DNA of 42,169 bases from Poronia punctata (taxonomy: Eukaryota > Ascomycota > Sordariomycetes > Xylariales > Xylariaceae). Below the pieces are notes generated by a model that saw nothing but the letters and a program-made list of their open reading frames with translations, was not told the DNA's origin and searched no databases. Positions 12,501 through 23,079 of the stretch are shown piece by piece; the first letter of the stretch is position 1; every line of letters begins with the position of its first letter. Location: contig MU401736.1 in the NCBI GenBank assembly GCA_022579005.1, forward strand, positions 1 through 42,169. Direction: 5' to 3'. A program made the position numbers and the translations under genes.

Positions 12501-15500
12501 TGTATATGATGAGTTCCTCCAGCTCCGCGAGCATCTGTACCCGCACCACAACTTGATAAGCACGGTTGTACGACTCGCTTACCAACGCACTAAGCTCCGT
12601 ATCCAAGCCTTCGCGTGCCTGCTGGATATTTGTCGTGGCCTCGCGGAACTGGTTGCGGTGTAGGGCGAGGATAGCGCCGAAAAACGACCGGTCAGGGGAA
12701 TTCCGTCTCATCGAGGATAAGTAAATCTCCATGGCGTCCCACTTGCCCAAGCTCCATGCGGCAGCCGTTGCGAGAGGCGCGATACGCCTCTGGACATCAG
12801 GGGCTGAGTTGGCCCATGTACTACCCGCCAGGCTAGCGAGCGAGTCCCATTCTGTAAGCGCGTGCAGACATCGCATCTTTCCCATGACGAGATCGATGGG
12901 CACGGCCTGGTCCTCGGGGATCTCCTTTTCTCGCTTGTTATAAAATGCCAGCGCTTCTTCCCACCTTTCCAACTTCTCGAACCAGGTCTCCCTGAGCTGG
13001 ATGCCGTCTTTATATAGCTGGGCCTTGCGGAGTATACCAATGGCGGCGTCGTACTGCTGAAGCTGGTTATTAATGACAATCAACGCTTCGACCGCCGGAC
13101 CGCTCTGGTCTTGGAGAAACTCCAGTTCTTTATAATGTAGCGCTTTCGCATACGCATGGCAGCGCGCAGCTTCACGGCCCAGTATCCTGATATCGATGGG
13201 CAATGCTTTGTCGTCATGTTCCATGAACTCGGCTAGATTAAGAAGAAGCCCAAGTAGATCCGGAGGGACGTTTTCAGAGCGGATGGCGTTCTCAATGTTC
13301 TGTATCAGCTCATCCTGGAACTGTTCATACAGGTCGCTCCAGCATGAGACAAAGGCCGAGTTGAACAACTCTCTCGCAAGGGGCAGATACACACTAGCCA
13401 GGGAAGCGCATGCCCGCAAAGCATGGTTGGGGGATTCACTTAATAGTGTCGTGCTAAATCTCCTCAGCCACTCTTGCCAATCCTCTTTTGTGGATTTGCC
13501 TCGGGTGTCCCAGGCGCTTTGAAGATGGATAGCGTTCATTTCGAGCTTCTTGCTCCCAAGTTCGGCGAAGGGGATCTCGTCTGTCTGGTCATTAAACCTT
13601 GTCTCGGAGCTGAGGTCCTGAGGTAATCCCTCCCCTTTCTGCAACCTAGACACCATGAGGTCATAGTTCTGATGCTGAATCTGGCTGTTCTGTAGGACTT
13701 TATTGACTGTACCTACGAAGTGCAGATAGTCTTTACCTAGTTGTTGAATGAGGGCGCACAGAGTGTCTAGTGCCGCGACGCGGAGGGAAATCTCGCCACT
13801 AGCAAGAACTCTAGCCAGGGGATGTATGATCTTGGCAGCATAGTCATTCAAGTTCACTTGGCGAGAGATCCGACCAATAGTTTCGATGGCGGATTTCCTG
13901 AGGAATGTCGGCTGTCCTTGTTTCTCGAATGTCCGGACGATAACCGGGATGATCAAGTGCATGTACTCTTCGGCGCTAGAACCAAATACTAACAACGCAT
14001 GCAGGACCTTCTCGGAAGGAATTCGTTTAGTAGTCGAATCCTTCTCCAGAACGCCCAGCATCATGGGCAAAAGGGAGGCAAGAAAGATCTTAAACTCTCC
14101 TTCTAGGGATCTTGATATTGCCTCCACCAAGGACAAGATAGTGCCTTGTAGCGATGGTGATATGTTCCAATACTCCTGAAGCACCTCGACGATGGAAGGC
14201 AGGTAAATCCTGATGTGCTGGCGCACGATGGTCACCAGCGTGGCGAGCTGGTTAAAATACGGCTCCAGTCGGTTTTGGGGAGAGCTCCTGATGACCAACA
14301 AAAAGGCAGGGACGATGCGATCCAAGAATGAAACACATTCGAGGCCGAGTGTTCTAAATATGTTCATGATGGCCTCGATGACGGCAGCGTGATGCTGGAC
14401 GAGAGAGCGATCCTTGAGAATGTTGAGCAGGGCGTTGATCACTACGGTAGGATAGTATTCTTTGTTGGAGGGAGTCAGTCCCGTCATCATTAAGGAAATA
14501 TCCGTCATTCGGTTTGTTTCCACGCTCCTCTTCGTCTCGGGGGCGCGCTCCTCGACTTGCTGTTTTGCAGAAAGTCAGCGAAATATGTTAAAAGCCTTGA
14601 ATAGGGTACGTGTTTCGTACCTGATGTCTATAGGGGTCCAAAGCGCCAAGAATACCCATCAATTTGATAGTTTCCTGACGCAAAGGCCCGCGCTGGGGTT
14701 CAGCTCGGATGATGTTCTGTAATAATTCCAGGAGCTGGGGGTATTCGAGGTAAGGATCGATGACATAACCCGAGTTGCTGGCCAGCTGGCCCAGTGTGTG
14801 AAGCGCAGCCTCACGCTTGGCAATAGAGCTCTGATCCTGCAGGGCATCGATAATAATGGGCATCAGCCGATCCTTGTATGGCAGCATATCCTCACCGCCA
14901 ACAGTAGCTAGTTCGCCAATGGCCTTGAGGATGGTAGCAGCAACAGCTGGGTTCGACTCGCTTGCTTTGGGAAGAAGGACCGACAGCATAGGATCGACAT
15001 AGGGCTTCACTAGCCCCTGTGCGTTCTGCACAAGGAGACTGAGCAACTTGGCGCTCTCTTCTTTATTCCGCGCCACGTCTGAGAACTCGAGTTCGGTCAA
15101 CAGCTGAATGAGCGTCTTCCGCAAAGACGGAATGACGTAAGCAGGATTATGACCGGCCAAACGTCCTATGATCGATATAGCGACCTCTCGTATGCTGAAA
15201 ACCTCGTCATTGAGAGCGAAAAAGAGTGTGCGAATATTCTCTGCCTTGGCGAGATGGGGATCGAATCGCTCATCCAGCGCAGCAAGAACCGTTCGCCGGA
15301 TGTTTGGTTGAGGGTCAGAGACACCCACGGTCAACAGCTTCTCAATGACGTCTCCAACCACTTGAAGAGCGTGATGGCTGGTCTGATTGACGATCGGGTC
15401 TCGCACGTATAGTTGGCAACAGGTCAATGCAGCCGCCTCGCGGATTTCCGGATCGTCATCTTCGACATATTTAATAGCCACGTCCCGCACAAACTCGTTC

Positions 15501-17160
15501 AAAATATGTCCTGCGAAGTCGAAGCTTCCTAGCGTGTTCAGGGCCAACTTCACTTCAGCCTTCCGATGCTCGTACACCTGCGGATCCTTTGCATCCTTGG
15601 GGATGACGGGAACGGCAGAAAGGGTGTTAGGGGTAGGAGCCCCCAACGGTTTGAAAGGTTCTCCACACAAGACTTTGCTGAGCATATCCAGCAACCTCTC
15701 TTGAATGGTTGCCTTGACCGGTGGGATGTAGAACGCCATATCAACGAGCGCCTGTGTGAGCTTCGGGGTGAGCTCGCACGCGAAAATGGGGTCCAGCAGC
15801 GCCTCCATATATTTGCTCAGAGTTTGGCCCACGGCAACAGCTAGCCTACTGATGCAGTCAAACACGGGATCAACCGATCCTCGCTTGCGCGACTGTTGGC
15901 TCAGACCTTCCCGCACATAAATAAGGACTCCGTCTAGGTAGGGGGCGATTGCGCTCTTGACCGAATTCGCAATGTTGCCAATAGCAAGGAATGCATCATT
16001 CCGGTCTTTCTCCCTCTTAAGCATGTTTGAAAGGAAGACCATGAACTTGTGCAGGTAGGTGAGGGCAAAGTCGGCGGGAGAATAGTTGGCCAAGTCCGGA
16101 ATCAGCCCGACCACCGTCTTCCGAATCGTAGCGTCCCGGTGATCCTTGTGCCTGAAAACTATCTCGCAAGCTTCCTGGTAATGGTCCTGCATGAACATGC
16201 CTCCTTGCTCGAGCAATTCCTTTAACACTAGTAGAGACGCATGTATGCTTTCTACCGTATTGATCTTGAGGCCGACCAGGGTCTCGGCGTACATCTTCCC
16301 CATCCAGGTCTGTTTCATTTCTTGGTCACGCTCTCGAATTATACGGAAGCAAGCGCAGACCGTCTCGCCAGAGGTGGCTCGGATCAAATGTCGAGGGTCC
16401 CGAAGTCCGACCCAGATGAGCTCGAAGATGAGGCCAACGTATGCATACATGAGAGTCGGCGCATTTCGGGCTAGCTCACGTAGAACTAGGACGGCGCTGT
16501 ATCTCTTCTCTTCGATTCGGTCGGATTGGAGCCATTCTAGGGCGGTCTTTACCTCGGACTCTACAAGTTCCGATATGAGGGATCCGCCAGGTCGACATAA
16601 TTTGCCCAGGGCGATAGCTGCCGGCTGCATAGGCACAATGTCCTTCCCTCTCAGAACGGTCTTCAAGTTTGCGGTAAAACGGGTATATTTTGCGGTGACA
16701 TCAACGCCGTCGAAGTCGACGAGGGCATCGAGGGCGTGGACACCGCCCAGTCGCTCAGATGAATCATTGCCATGGAGGATTAAATTGGTAATCTTATTAT
16801 TAACCGAATTGTAGAAGCCGTGGAATTGTTCGGCGGGGAAGTCTACAGTGTTTGAAAGTCAGTATCAGTGACAGTGACGGTGGCGGTGACGGTTGCATGC
16901 GACGGTGGGATTGAAATGGTGCGAGGGTCGAGTAACCAAGCGCGCGCACCTCGGTAACAGACTACTACCAAGTCCCTCAACTGAGCTGCAGCTCGTTTGC
17001 GTACTTCGTCACCAGCCCTGGTATTGGAAAAGTCCAACGTCAGTGGTCTACTCCTTTGCCTGCATATGGGAGAGGAAAGAAGAGCTCACCTCGATTTGAG
17101 GTCCCTCGTAATAGAGTCGAGGGTCTCGAGGGCTAACTGTTCCTGTTGTTGTTGCGCCAT
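9512..17160 (-). CDS. tor: TOR serine/threonine kinase (PIKK family), 5 exons
   Basis: The catalytic subunit of TOR complexes, which couples nutrients to growth and autophagy. Exons: 17160-17090, 17017-16950, 16842-14621, 14559-10060 and 9967-9512. The introns are 72, 107, 61 and 92 bp with GT...AG ends; the last has donor GTAAGT and branch GCTAACG. The total is 7317 nt, 2438 aa, the usual TOR size. N-terminal HEAT-type repeats fill residues of about 100-1150 and a FAT region follows. The FRB domain is at about 1878-1980, with VLWHEQWHEG, EEASRLWF and SAWDLYYQVF. The kinase domain has GHEDIRQDERVMQLFG (about 2059), the catalytic loop GLGDRHPSNL (about 2203) and HIDFGDCFE (about 2223). The last intron joins VLEA to FIHDPLLTWRL, and the C-terminal FATC ends CQHYIGWCSFW. 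All catalytic motifs are intact, so the gene looks functional. The start MAQQQQEQ has A at -3. The minus-strand promoter lies at 17161-17711. Confidence 0.97.
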
Positions 17161-17711
17161 GATGGGCCGGGGAGGTTCGACTGCCCTCGGCCGCACTAGA
17201 CAGCTTCGGGATGACTATTTACACCTGCATGAAGGTCGAACCGAGTCGCATTGCGATGTTTGGTGGTAGATGGTGTTGTGTTTTGAGATCAAGCTAAGAA
17301 GGACAATCTGGAATGGTAGCGGTAGCCCAGTTGTACCGTAGTTGTTGTTTACAATGATACCCAGACTCAGGTGACCCCCCTGGTCGGTAGGTAAATACGC
17401 CCAAGGCTGAATCAAGCTTTCCACGGACTGTAATTTGAAGTTTTCGCGTCACTTTTTTGTCCTGTTGATTATAAGACCTCATGAAGGAGGGGCTTGGGTG
17501 TCTCTAGGTCTTGTGTTCCGTCTCAATCAATCCATTGATTGATGGTGAAGAGGGATTGTCGGTAGAGCCAACAGTGAAATGTCGGTACTTGCAGTGAGTG
17601 AGTTAGGTACCCAGCTTCCCTAGAAAATAGTATACAGTGCAAAGTGCTTTTGCCCTTGCCAAACTGATCTCAGAACATTGTTCCCGAGCGCCTAAACTCG
17701 CCCCTTCGGTG
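17161..17711. promoter_or_regulatory. Probable TOR upstream region
   Basis: About 550 bp of unmutated sequence between the TOR start codon (17160, minus strand) and the left inverted repeat of the DNA transposon. It contains no convincing ORF. It is assigned as the TOR promoter/5' UTR by position only; no specific regulator site was recognised. Confidence 0.5.
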
Positions 17712-17740
17712 GTGTTCGGTCTGGTTACTTATTACTTATT
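17712..17740. repeat. Left terminal inverted repeat
   Basis: GTGTTCGGTCTGG followed by TTACTTATTACTTATT. It matches the reverse complement of 21481-21508 apart from one C/T transition and one extra G. Confidence 0.8.
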
Positions 17741-19446
17741 CTTATGGCCTGTGACATCCTTGTTATAAGTAAAACGCAAAGTAGGTTACTTATAAGGCAA
17801 AGTTATAGCTAATTAAGCAACACTAGCAGATCTTTATAAAACAAATAAGTTAAATTATATTTGGTTAGAAAATTATTAATTTTTTTTTATAGTAAAGGTC
17901 TAGGCTATACTAAAGGCTTTAAATATATGCTATATTTAGTATTATAAAGTTACTAAATTTTTTAGCAAAGGCTTTTGCTACTGTTATTATAAAATAAAGC
18001 TATTTTTGCAAGTTTAAAAGGCTTTAACTGCTTTATATTAGCTTTTTATAATAGCAAAAGCTTATTATTAATAGCTTAGACTTATTATAAATAGCTAGCT
18101 TTATTAAAAGCTAAATTTAATATTTTTTAGTTAAAAATAAAAGTAAATTAAAAAAAATTAAATATTAAATTTAAAAAGTATAAGTAAAGCTTTTAAAGTA
18201 GTTATAAGCAATTAAAAATTAAAAAAATAGTAAATTTATATTTTTTATTATAATAAAAAGTAAATTTAGCTTTTTTAGTAGCTAACCTAGCTAGTTTAGC
18301 TAGCTTAGCTAGCTTAATTACTTTATTTTATAAGCAATATAAAGCTAATATAAAGCTATTTTTAGCTAAACTTTTTTTTATTTTTTTTAAACTTTAATAT
18401 TAATAGTAGCTTTTTTAAAGTATATTAAAAACTACTTAAAAGCTAGCTATTATACTTTATTTAGTAAAATTAAAAGTAGTAGCTTTATAGTATTAATAAC
18501 TATATTAAAAAAACATTATAATGCTAAAAAAAGTATAAATATTAAAAAAATTTAAAATAAATACTTTTACTTTTAAAAAAAAGCTATTTTATAGTTTAAT
18601 TTTTATTATGCTAATAAATTTAAATAAAATAAAAACTTAAAACTTATAACTGTTGCTAACAATATTTAAGCTAGTTATTTTTAAGTTAGTTACTTTACTA
18701 GCAATTTTAGTAGTATTATATTTATTTAGCAATACTAAAGTTATAAAAATATAGTATATTTTTAAGCTTAAACTTTAAAGTATTAAAAGCTAATAAAAAA
18801 CGTTTTTAGTTTTAAGCTAAAAGCTAGTAGTAAGCTTATAATTAGTTTATATGCTTAAAAAGTTAATAATAATAATAGCAAAATTATGCTAAATTTAAAT
18901 TAGCTATTTAAAGATTTAAAAAATAACTTGCTTTTTTTTAAAAAGCTTAAAAAGCAAAAAGAAAAATAAAAACTTATTATTAAACTTAACTTAAAAACGC
19001 TTTTAAAAGCTTAAAAAATAGTTAATTAAACTAGTAGCGCGTTAATTTATAAAAAGCTTAATTTAGTAGCAAAATTAATAGTTAAAGCTAAGAAAATAGC
19101 TACTAAATACTATAGCTATAAGCTAAAGTTAATATTAAAAAAAATAAACAGCACTTAAAATAAAAAAATCCTTACTTTTAACTAAGCTAATATTATAGCT
19201 AATTATATTATTATAAAAAAATACTACTTTAAAGTTATTATAACTATTTTAACTTTTTATTATAACTATTATATACTTAAGTTAGCAAAAAACCTAATAG
19301 CAAAGCTTAAAAAGCAGCTTTTAAAAATTAGTATTAATATTATAAAAAATTTAAAAGCGTATAATATAGCGCTATTAAGCAAAAAAGTTTTAAAATTTAA
19401 AAAGTTAAAATAGCTTTAAAAATAAGAAAAAAGCAATAAAAATAGC

Positions 19447-19525
19447 AATAAAAGTAGTAGTAAAAGTAGTAATAAAAGTAGTAATAAGAGTAGTAATAAA
19501 AGTAGTAGTAAAAGTAGTAGTAAAA
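19447..19525. repeat. 12-bp-period AAAAGTAGTART tract
   Basis: Imperfect 12 bp repetition inside the DNA transposon. On the plus strand it translates as runs of Ser with Lys/Asn. Reversing G to A changes would give Ser with Glu/Asp, so it may be the remnant of an acidic serine-rich transposase tail rather than a random microsatellite. Confidence 0.65.
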
Positions 19526-19754
19526 ATAATATATTTAGTAAGGTAGTAAGGTAATTTTTTTTAAAAAAATATACTATATTATAATATAATATAAACACTT
19601 ATTTAAATTATACTATTAATATTGTATATATTTTACTATAAAAATAAGATTTTATTTATATAATATATATAAAAAATAATTATAACGCTATTTTCTAGCT
19701 AGCTTTTATGCTTTACGTTTTTTTATTAAAATTTTAAAAACGTTTTTTTTTTAT

Positions 19755-19935
19755 AGCTAAAATTGCTAAAATTGCTGTTATTTTGCTAAAAATGCTAAAA
19801 TTAATGTTTTTTTTAGCTAAAAACGCTAAAATTGCTGTTATTTTGCTAAAATTACTAAAATTAATAATTTTTTAAGCTAAAAACGCTAAAATTAATGTTT
19901 TTTTTTAGCTAAAATTGCTAAAATTAATAAAATTG
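19755..19935. repeat. 60-bp tandem repeat array inside the DNA transposon
   Basis: Two full 60 bp units (19755-19814 and 19815-19874) built on GCTAAAAYTGCTAAAATTGC, TGTTATTTTGC and a terminal T-run, then two shortened units to about 19935. The period is exact between the first two units (AGCTAA at 19755 and 19815, TGCTGTTATTTTGC 60 bp apart). Confidence 0.75.
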
Positions 19936-21480
19936 CTTATAATAATACTTTTTTAACTTTTTTATTTTATAACAAGTTATATATATAACTTTTATATTAT
20001 ATTAGCTTTTAACTTTTTTATATTTATAGTTTATAAATAAATTTTGCTAACTTTTTTAAGCTTTAAAAAACTATTAATTTTTGCATTATTACTATTATTA
20101 TTAATTTATAACTTTATATTATATAGCTTTATAAAGTTTATAATAATAAAGTTACTATAGTTAAGCATAAAGTTATAAATAGCATATATAGTATAAATAA
20201 ACTAAATAAAAATGTTAATATTATATAATGTTTTTATTTAAAAGCAATAAAAAGTATTTTTTAGCTACTTAAACGCTTATTTAATAGTAATTTAAAGTTA
20301 GCTATAGCGTAGGTTATATAAATTTTTTTTTATTATAAGCTTTAATTTATTTTTAGCTAATTTTTAAAAATAGTATTAAATACTTTTATATAGTATTAAT
20401 ATATATTTTTTAATTTTAAAGCTAGCGTTATTTAATAAAAAAGCTTTTAGTAGTATTTTTAACTTGCTATAGTTAATTACTTTGCTAAAAACTTTTAAAT
20501 TATTTATAAACTTTTTTTAACTAGCTAATATATATATAAATTATTTTTTTAAGTTATATATAGCTAAAGTGTTAATTAAAATATAGCTTTTATAGTTTTT
20601 TTAAGTTTTATAAGTTTTTTTATTACTTTTAATCTTAATATTAAAATATAAGCTATTAATAGTATTAATAATGTTTTTAAAATAAAAGTAAAACTTTAAA
20701 TTTATTACTATTTTAAAATTTATTTTAATAGTTATTAGCATTATAATTATAACTTTTACTAATACTATTAACGCTTTAAAAACTTTATAAAATATAGCAT
20801 AAATAATATAATTGCTATAGCTAAGTTATTTAGCAATAATATAAATAATAATACTTTAAGCAGCTAAAAAAAAATAACTAATTTTTTATTAATTATAAGT
20901 TTTAGCTTTTGCTAAATATTTATATTAGCTAATAACTACTTTTTTAAAGCTTTATACGTTATTTTTTATATTTAAAATATTTTTTAAAATTGCTTATTAC
21001 TTATATTAAAAAGCTAGCGTAAATATTACTTTATAAACTAGTTATTAATATAAATCCTATACTTTAAATATTTTATATTATTGCTTATTATAATAGTAAT
21101 TATATAAGTAATAAGCTACTAGCATACCTTTTATAAAAGCTGCTAATTTTAAAAAATTATAGCTATTTTAAGTACTTTTAATACTAATAACAAAATAACT
21201 TTAATAAATTTGCTAAGTTAAAAGTAATACTTTTAACTAAGCTTATATTTACTTTTTTTGCTATGCTAAAAGCTTTAGCTAAGTAAAAATATATTATATA
21301 AGCAAAATAATTAAATAAAAAGCTATTAACAAAAATACTAAGTTTTTTAGCAAAATAAACATATTTAATTAGCTATACAATATAAGCAGGAGTAAACAAA
21401 TTTTAATATGCTAAAAGTAAATATTTATTATAAGTAGTTTGCTAAACACAATTTTTATAATTATTACTTCTCCTTACCTT

Positions 21481-21508
21481 AATAAGTAATAAGTAACAGA
21501 CCAAACAC
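21481..21508. repeat. Right terminal inverted repeat
   Basis: AATAAGTAATAAGTAACAGA followed by CCAAACAC, the inverted partner of 17712-17740. Confidence 0.8.
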
Positions 21509-21948
21509 GCCCTTCGTTAGACCTTTACACTGTGGGCGATTTTACATGTGCCTATTTGGTATTACGCTGCGACGTACGTTGTACGTGTACTAGCTTTATC
21601 TTATCGTGCTGCGTAACATCGGACCCTGAACCTCCAAATCTACGCATCCCACTTTCCTACTATCCATCATCACCTATCTAGCTTTCTGAATCACACCCTG
21701 TCCTAATCATCCCATTAGCAAGCTACGACCTGTAAACTCAATTCACAGCAGTTCCCTTTGTAGCCTGGTCGTCTGTATCATACCATACCAGCACTGTACA
21801 GTATACTCTTTTTAATATCAACGCTTCGCCACCGTACTTGACGAGATCGCGCCTACGAACTTCCGGAATCCAAGCACACGAGATCCGAATCTAAACCCAG
21901 ATATACCCACAACCACAGCCACAGCCACACCAAGCCGGCCCCAGCGCC
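21509..21948. promoter_or_regulatory. Probable Rtf2 upstream region
   Basis: About 440 bp of unmutated sequence from the transposon end to the Rtf2 ATG, without an ORF. The last 60 bases are rich in CCACA/ACAGCC repeats, typical of a C/A-rich fungal 5' leader. It is assigned by position. Confidence 0.5.
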
Positions 21949-22836
21949 ATGGGTAACGACGGCGGCTCCATTCCCAAGCGGCGCGAGCTCGTCAAAGAAG
22001 CCGCGCGACTACCCTCAGCATCCGAGCAGAAAGCAACAGCCATCGAATCCCTCACCCATTTCTGGTCAACATGTCCGATATCCTCGGAGCCGCTCGACCC
22101 ACACAACACCGTCTCCGACTGGCGCGGACGTCTGTACAACTATGAGACCGTGCTGCGCTGCCTGATGCCCACGGGCGACGACGACGATAATGAGAAGGAA
22201 TCACTCGAAGCAACCGAGTTCGCGCGCTCCGGCATCCGCTCCCTGAAGGATGTTGTCAAGCTGCGGTTCAATATCCGGAAGGACGACAAGCGCGGCGAGA
22301 TACGGACATGTCCGCTGAGTATGAAGGAGCTGGGTGCCACGACGCGCGCCGTCTACATAGTACCGTGTGGTCACGTATTTGCCGAGGTCGGCATGAAGGA
22401 GCTTGTAGCGGCCGAAGGGGGCGGGTCTCCAGACGGTGCTTCGGATAATACTAAACGGTGTCCCGAGTGCAGCGAGCCGTTCTCGGAGCGCGATATCGTC
22501 CCCGTGGTGCCGGTAGAAGAGGCCGACTTAGATAAGTGTGCGGCGCGGATAGAAGAGCTACGCGCTCTAGGGCTGGCGCATAACTTGAAGAAGGACAAGA
22601 GCGCTGGTGGCAAGAAGAAGAAGCGGAAGGCGGCAGAAGACGATGACGGTGGTAAAATCAACGTGAATGGGGCGAATGGAGATGGAGCGACGCAAAAGGA
22701 GAAGAAGCAGAAGAAGATCCGGGACGATATCTCGAGTCGCATCAATAACTCCATGACGGCCACGCTCACTGCGAAGGTGCTGGCAGAACAAGACGAACGC
22801 AACAAGCAAAGGAAATTAGCGGGCGCAGTCCGATGA
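21949..22836 (+). CDS. rtf2: Replication termination factor 2 (Rtf2 family)
   Basis: A single exon of 295 aa, within the usual size for the family. Rtf2 proteins act at replication forks and barriers in the nucleus and also affect pre-mRNA splicing in yeast and plants. The start MGNDGGSIPKRRELVK matches the family's typical opening (MG-D-G-S-I-P-RRELV). A first RING-like half covers residues 36-72 (WSTCPISSEPL, then the LYNYETVL helix). The second, C2HC2-type half has C121, C140-G-H142 and C171-x2-C174 followed by FSERDIVPV. This is the family's degenerate RING. Residues 212-260 are a Lys-rich basic tail with a likely nuclear localisation signal (KKKKRK). The gene is divergent from TOR across the transposon insertion and convergent with the glucosidase II beta gene, 243 bp away. 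Confidence 0.95.
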   Translation: MGNDGGSIPKRRELVKEAARLPSASEQKATAIESLTHFWSTCPISSEPLDPHNTVSDWRGRLYNYETVLRCLMPTGDDDDNEKESLEATEFARSGIRSLKDVVKLRFNIRKDDKRGEIRTCPLSMKELGATTRAVYIVPCGHVFAEVGMKELVAAEGGGSPDGASDNTKRCPECSEPFSERDIVPVVPVEEADLDKCAARIEELRALGLAHNLKKDKSAGGKKKKRKAAEDDDGGKINVNGANGDGATQKEKKQKKIRDDISSRINNSMTATLTAKVLAEQDERNKQRKLAGAVR

Positions 22837-23079
22837 AGACTCGGGTGTCTTATCCTTAGACAGGAGAGGAATTGATTGCATTGTATGGTGCTACGCCAAA
22901 TGTACGACTTTACGACCTGATATAACGAGCCAAATAATATCAACGCTTCAATAATTCGTTCGCTTTCTATTTTATTGTACCGATGCTGTGACATTGTAAT
23001 ATGCCACAGAAAACGTAGTACAGCAGGAAGCTCATACATATGGTGCGCTAATATGATATTCGTAAGATTGTGACAAGTA

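Larger units (their letters stand above)
17712..21508. mobile_element. RIP-inactivated DNA transposon with terminal inverted repeats
   Basis: The AT-rich block is bounded by inverted repeats. The left end, 17712-17740, reads GTGTTCGGTCTGG then TTACTTATTACTTATT. The right end, 21481-21508 reverse-complemented, reads GTGTTTGGTCTG then the same 16 bases. The element is 3,797 bp. Flanking CCCTTCG occurs at 17702-17708 and 21510-21516, a possible 7-8 bp target duplication, though three bases (GTG) separate the left copy from the left repeat and one base (G) separates the right copy from the right repeat. Internal sequence is saturated with RIP transitions and has no open transposase frame, although 18900-19550 still reads as long Lys/Leu-rich stretches broken by TAA. 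The 7-8 bp duplication would suit a hAT-like family, but I could not recognise a transposase and leave it unclassified. Confidence 0.75.

Noticed and set aside
10051..16814. Many plus-strand ORFs of 60-207 codons
   Set aside because: They are antisense shadows of the TOR gene in GC-richer coding sequence; none has a recognisable domain.
19416..19598. 60-codon minus-strand ORF with a poly-Leu run
   Set aside because: It is the antisense reading of the AAAAGTAGTART repeat; low complexity only.
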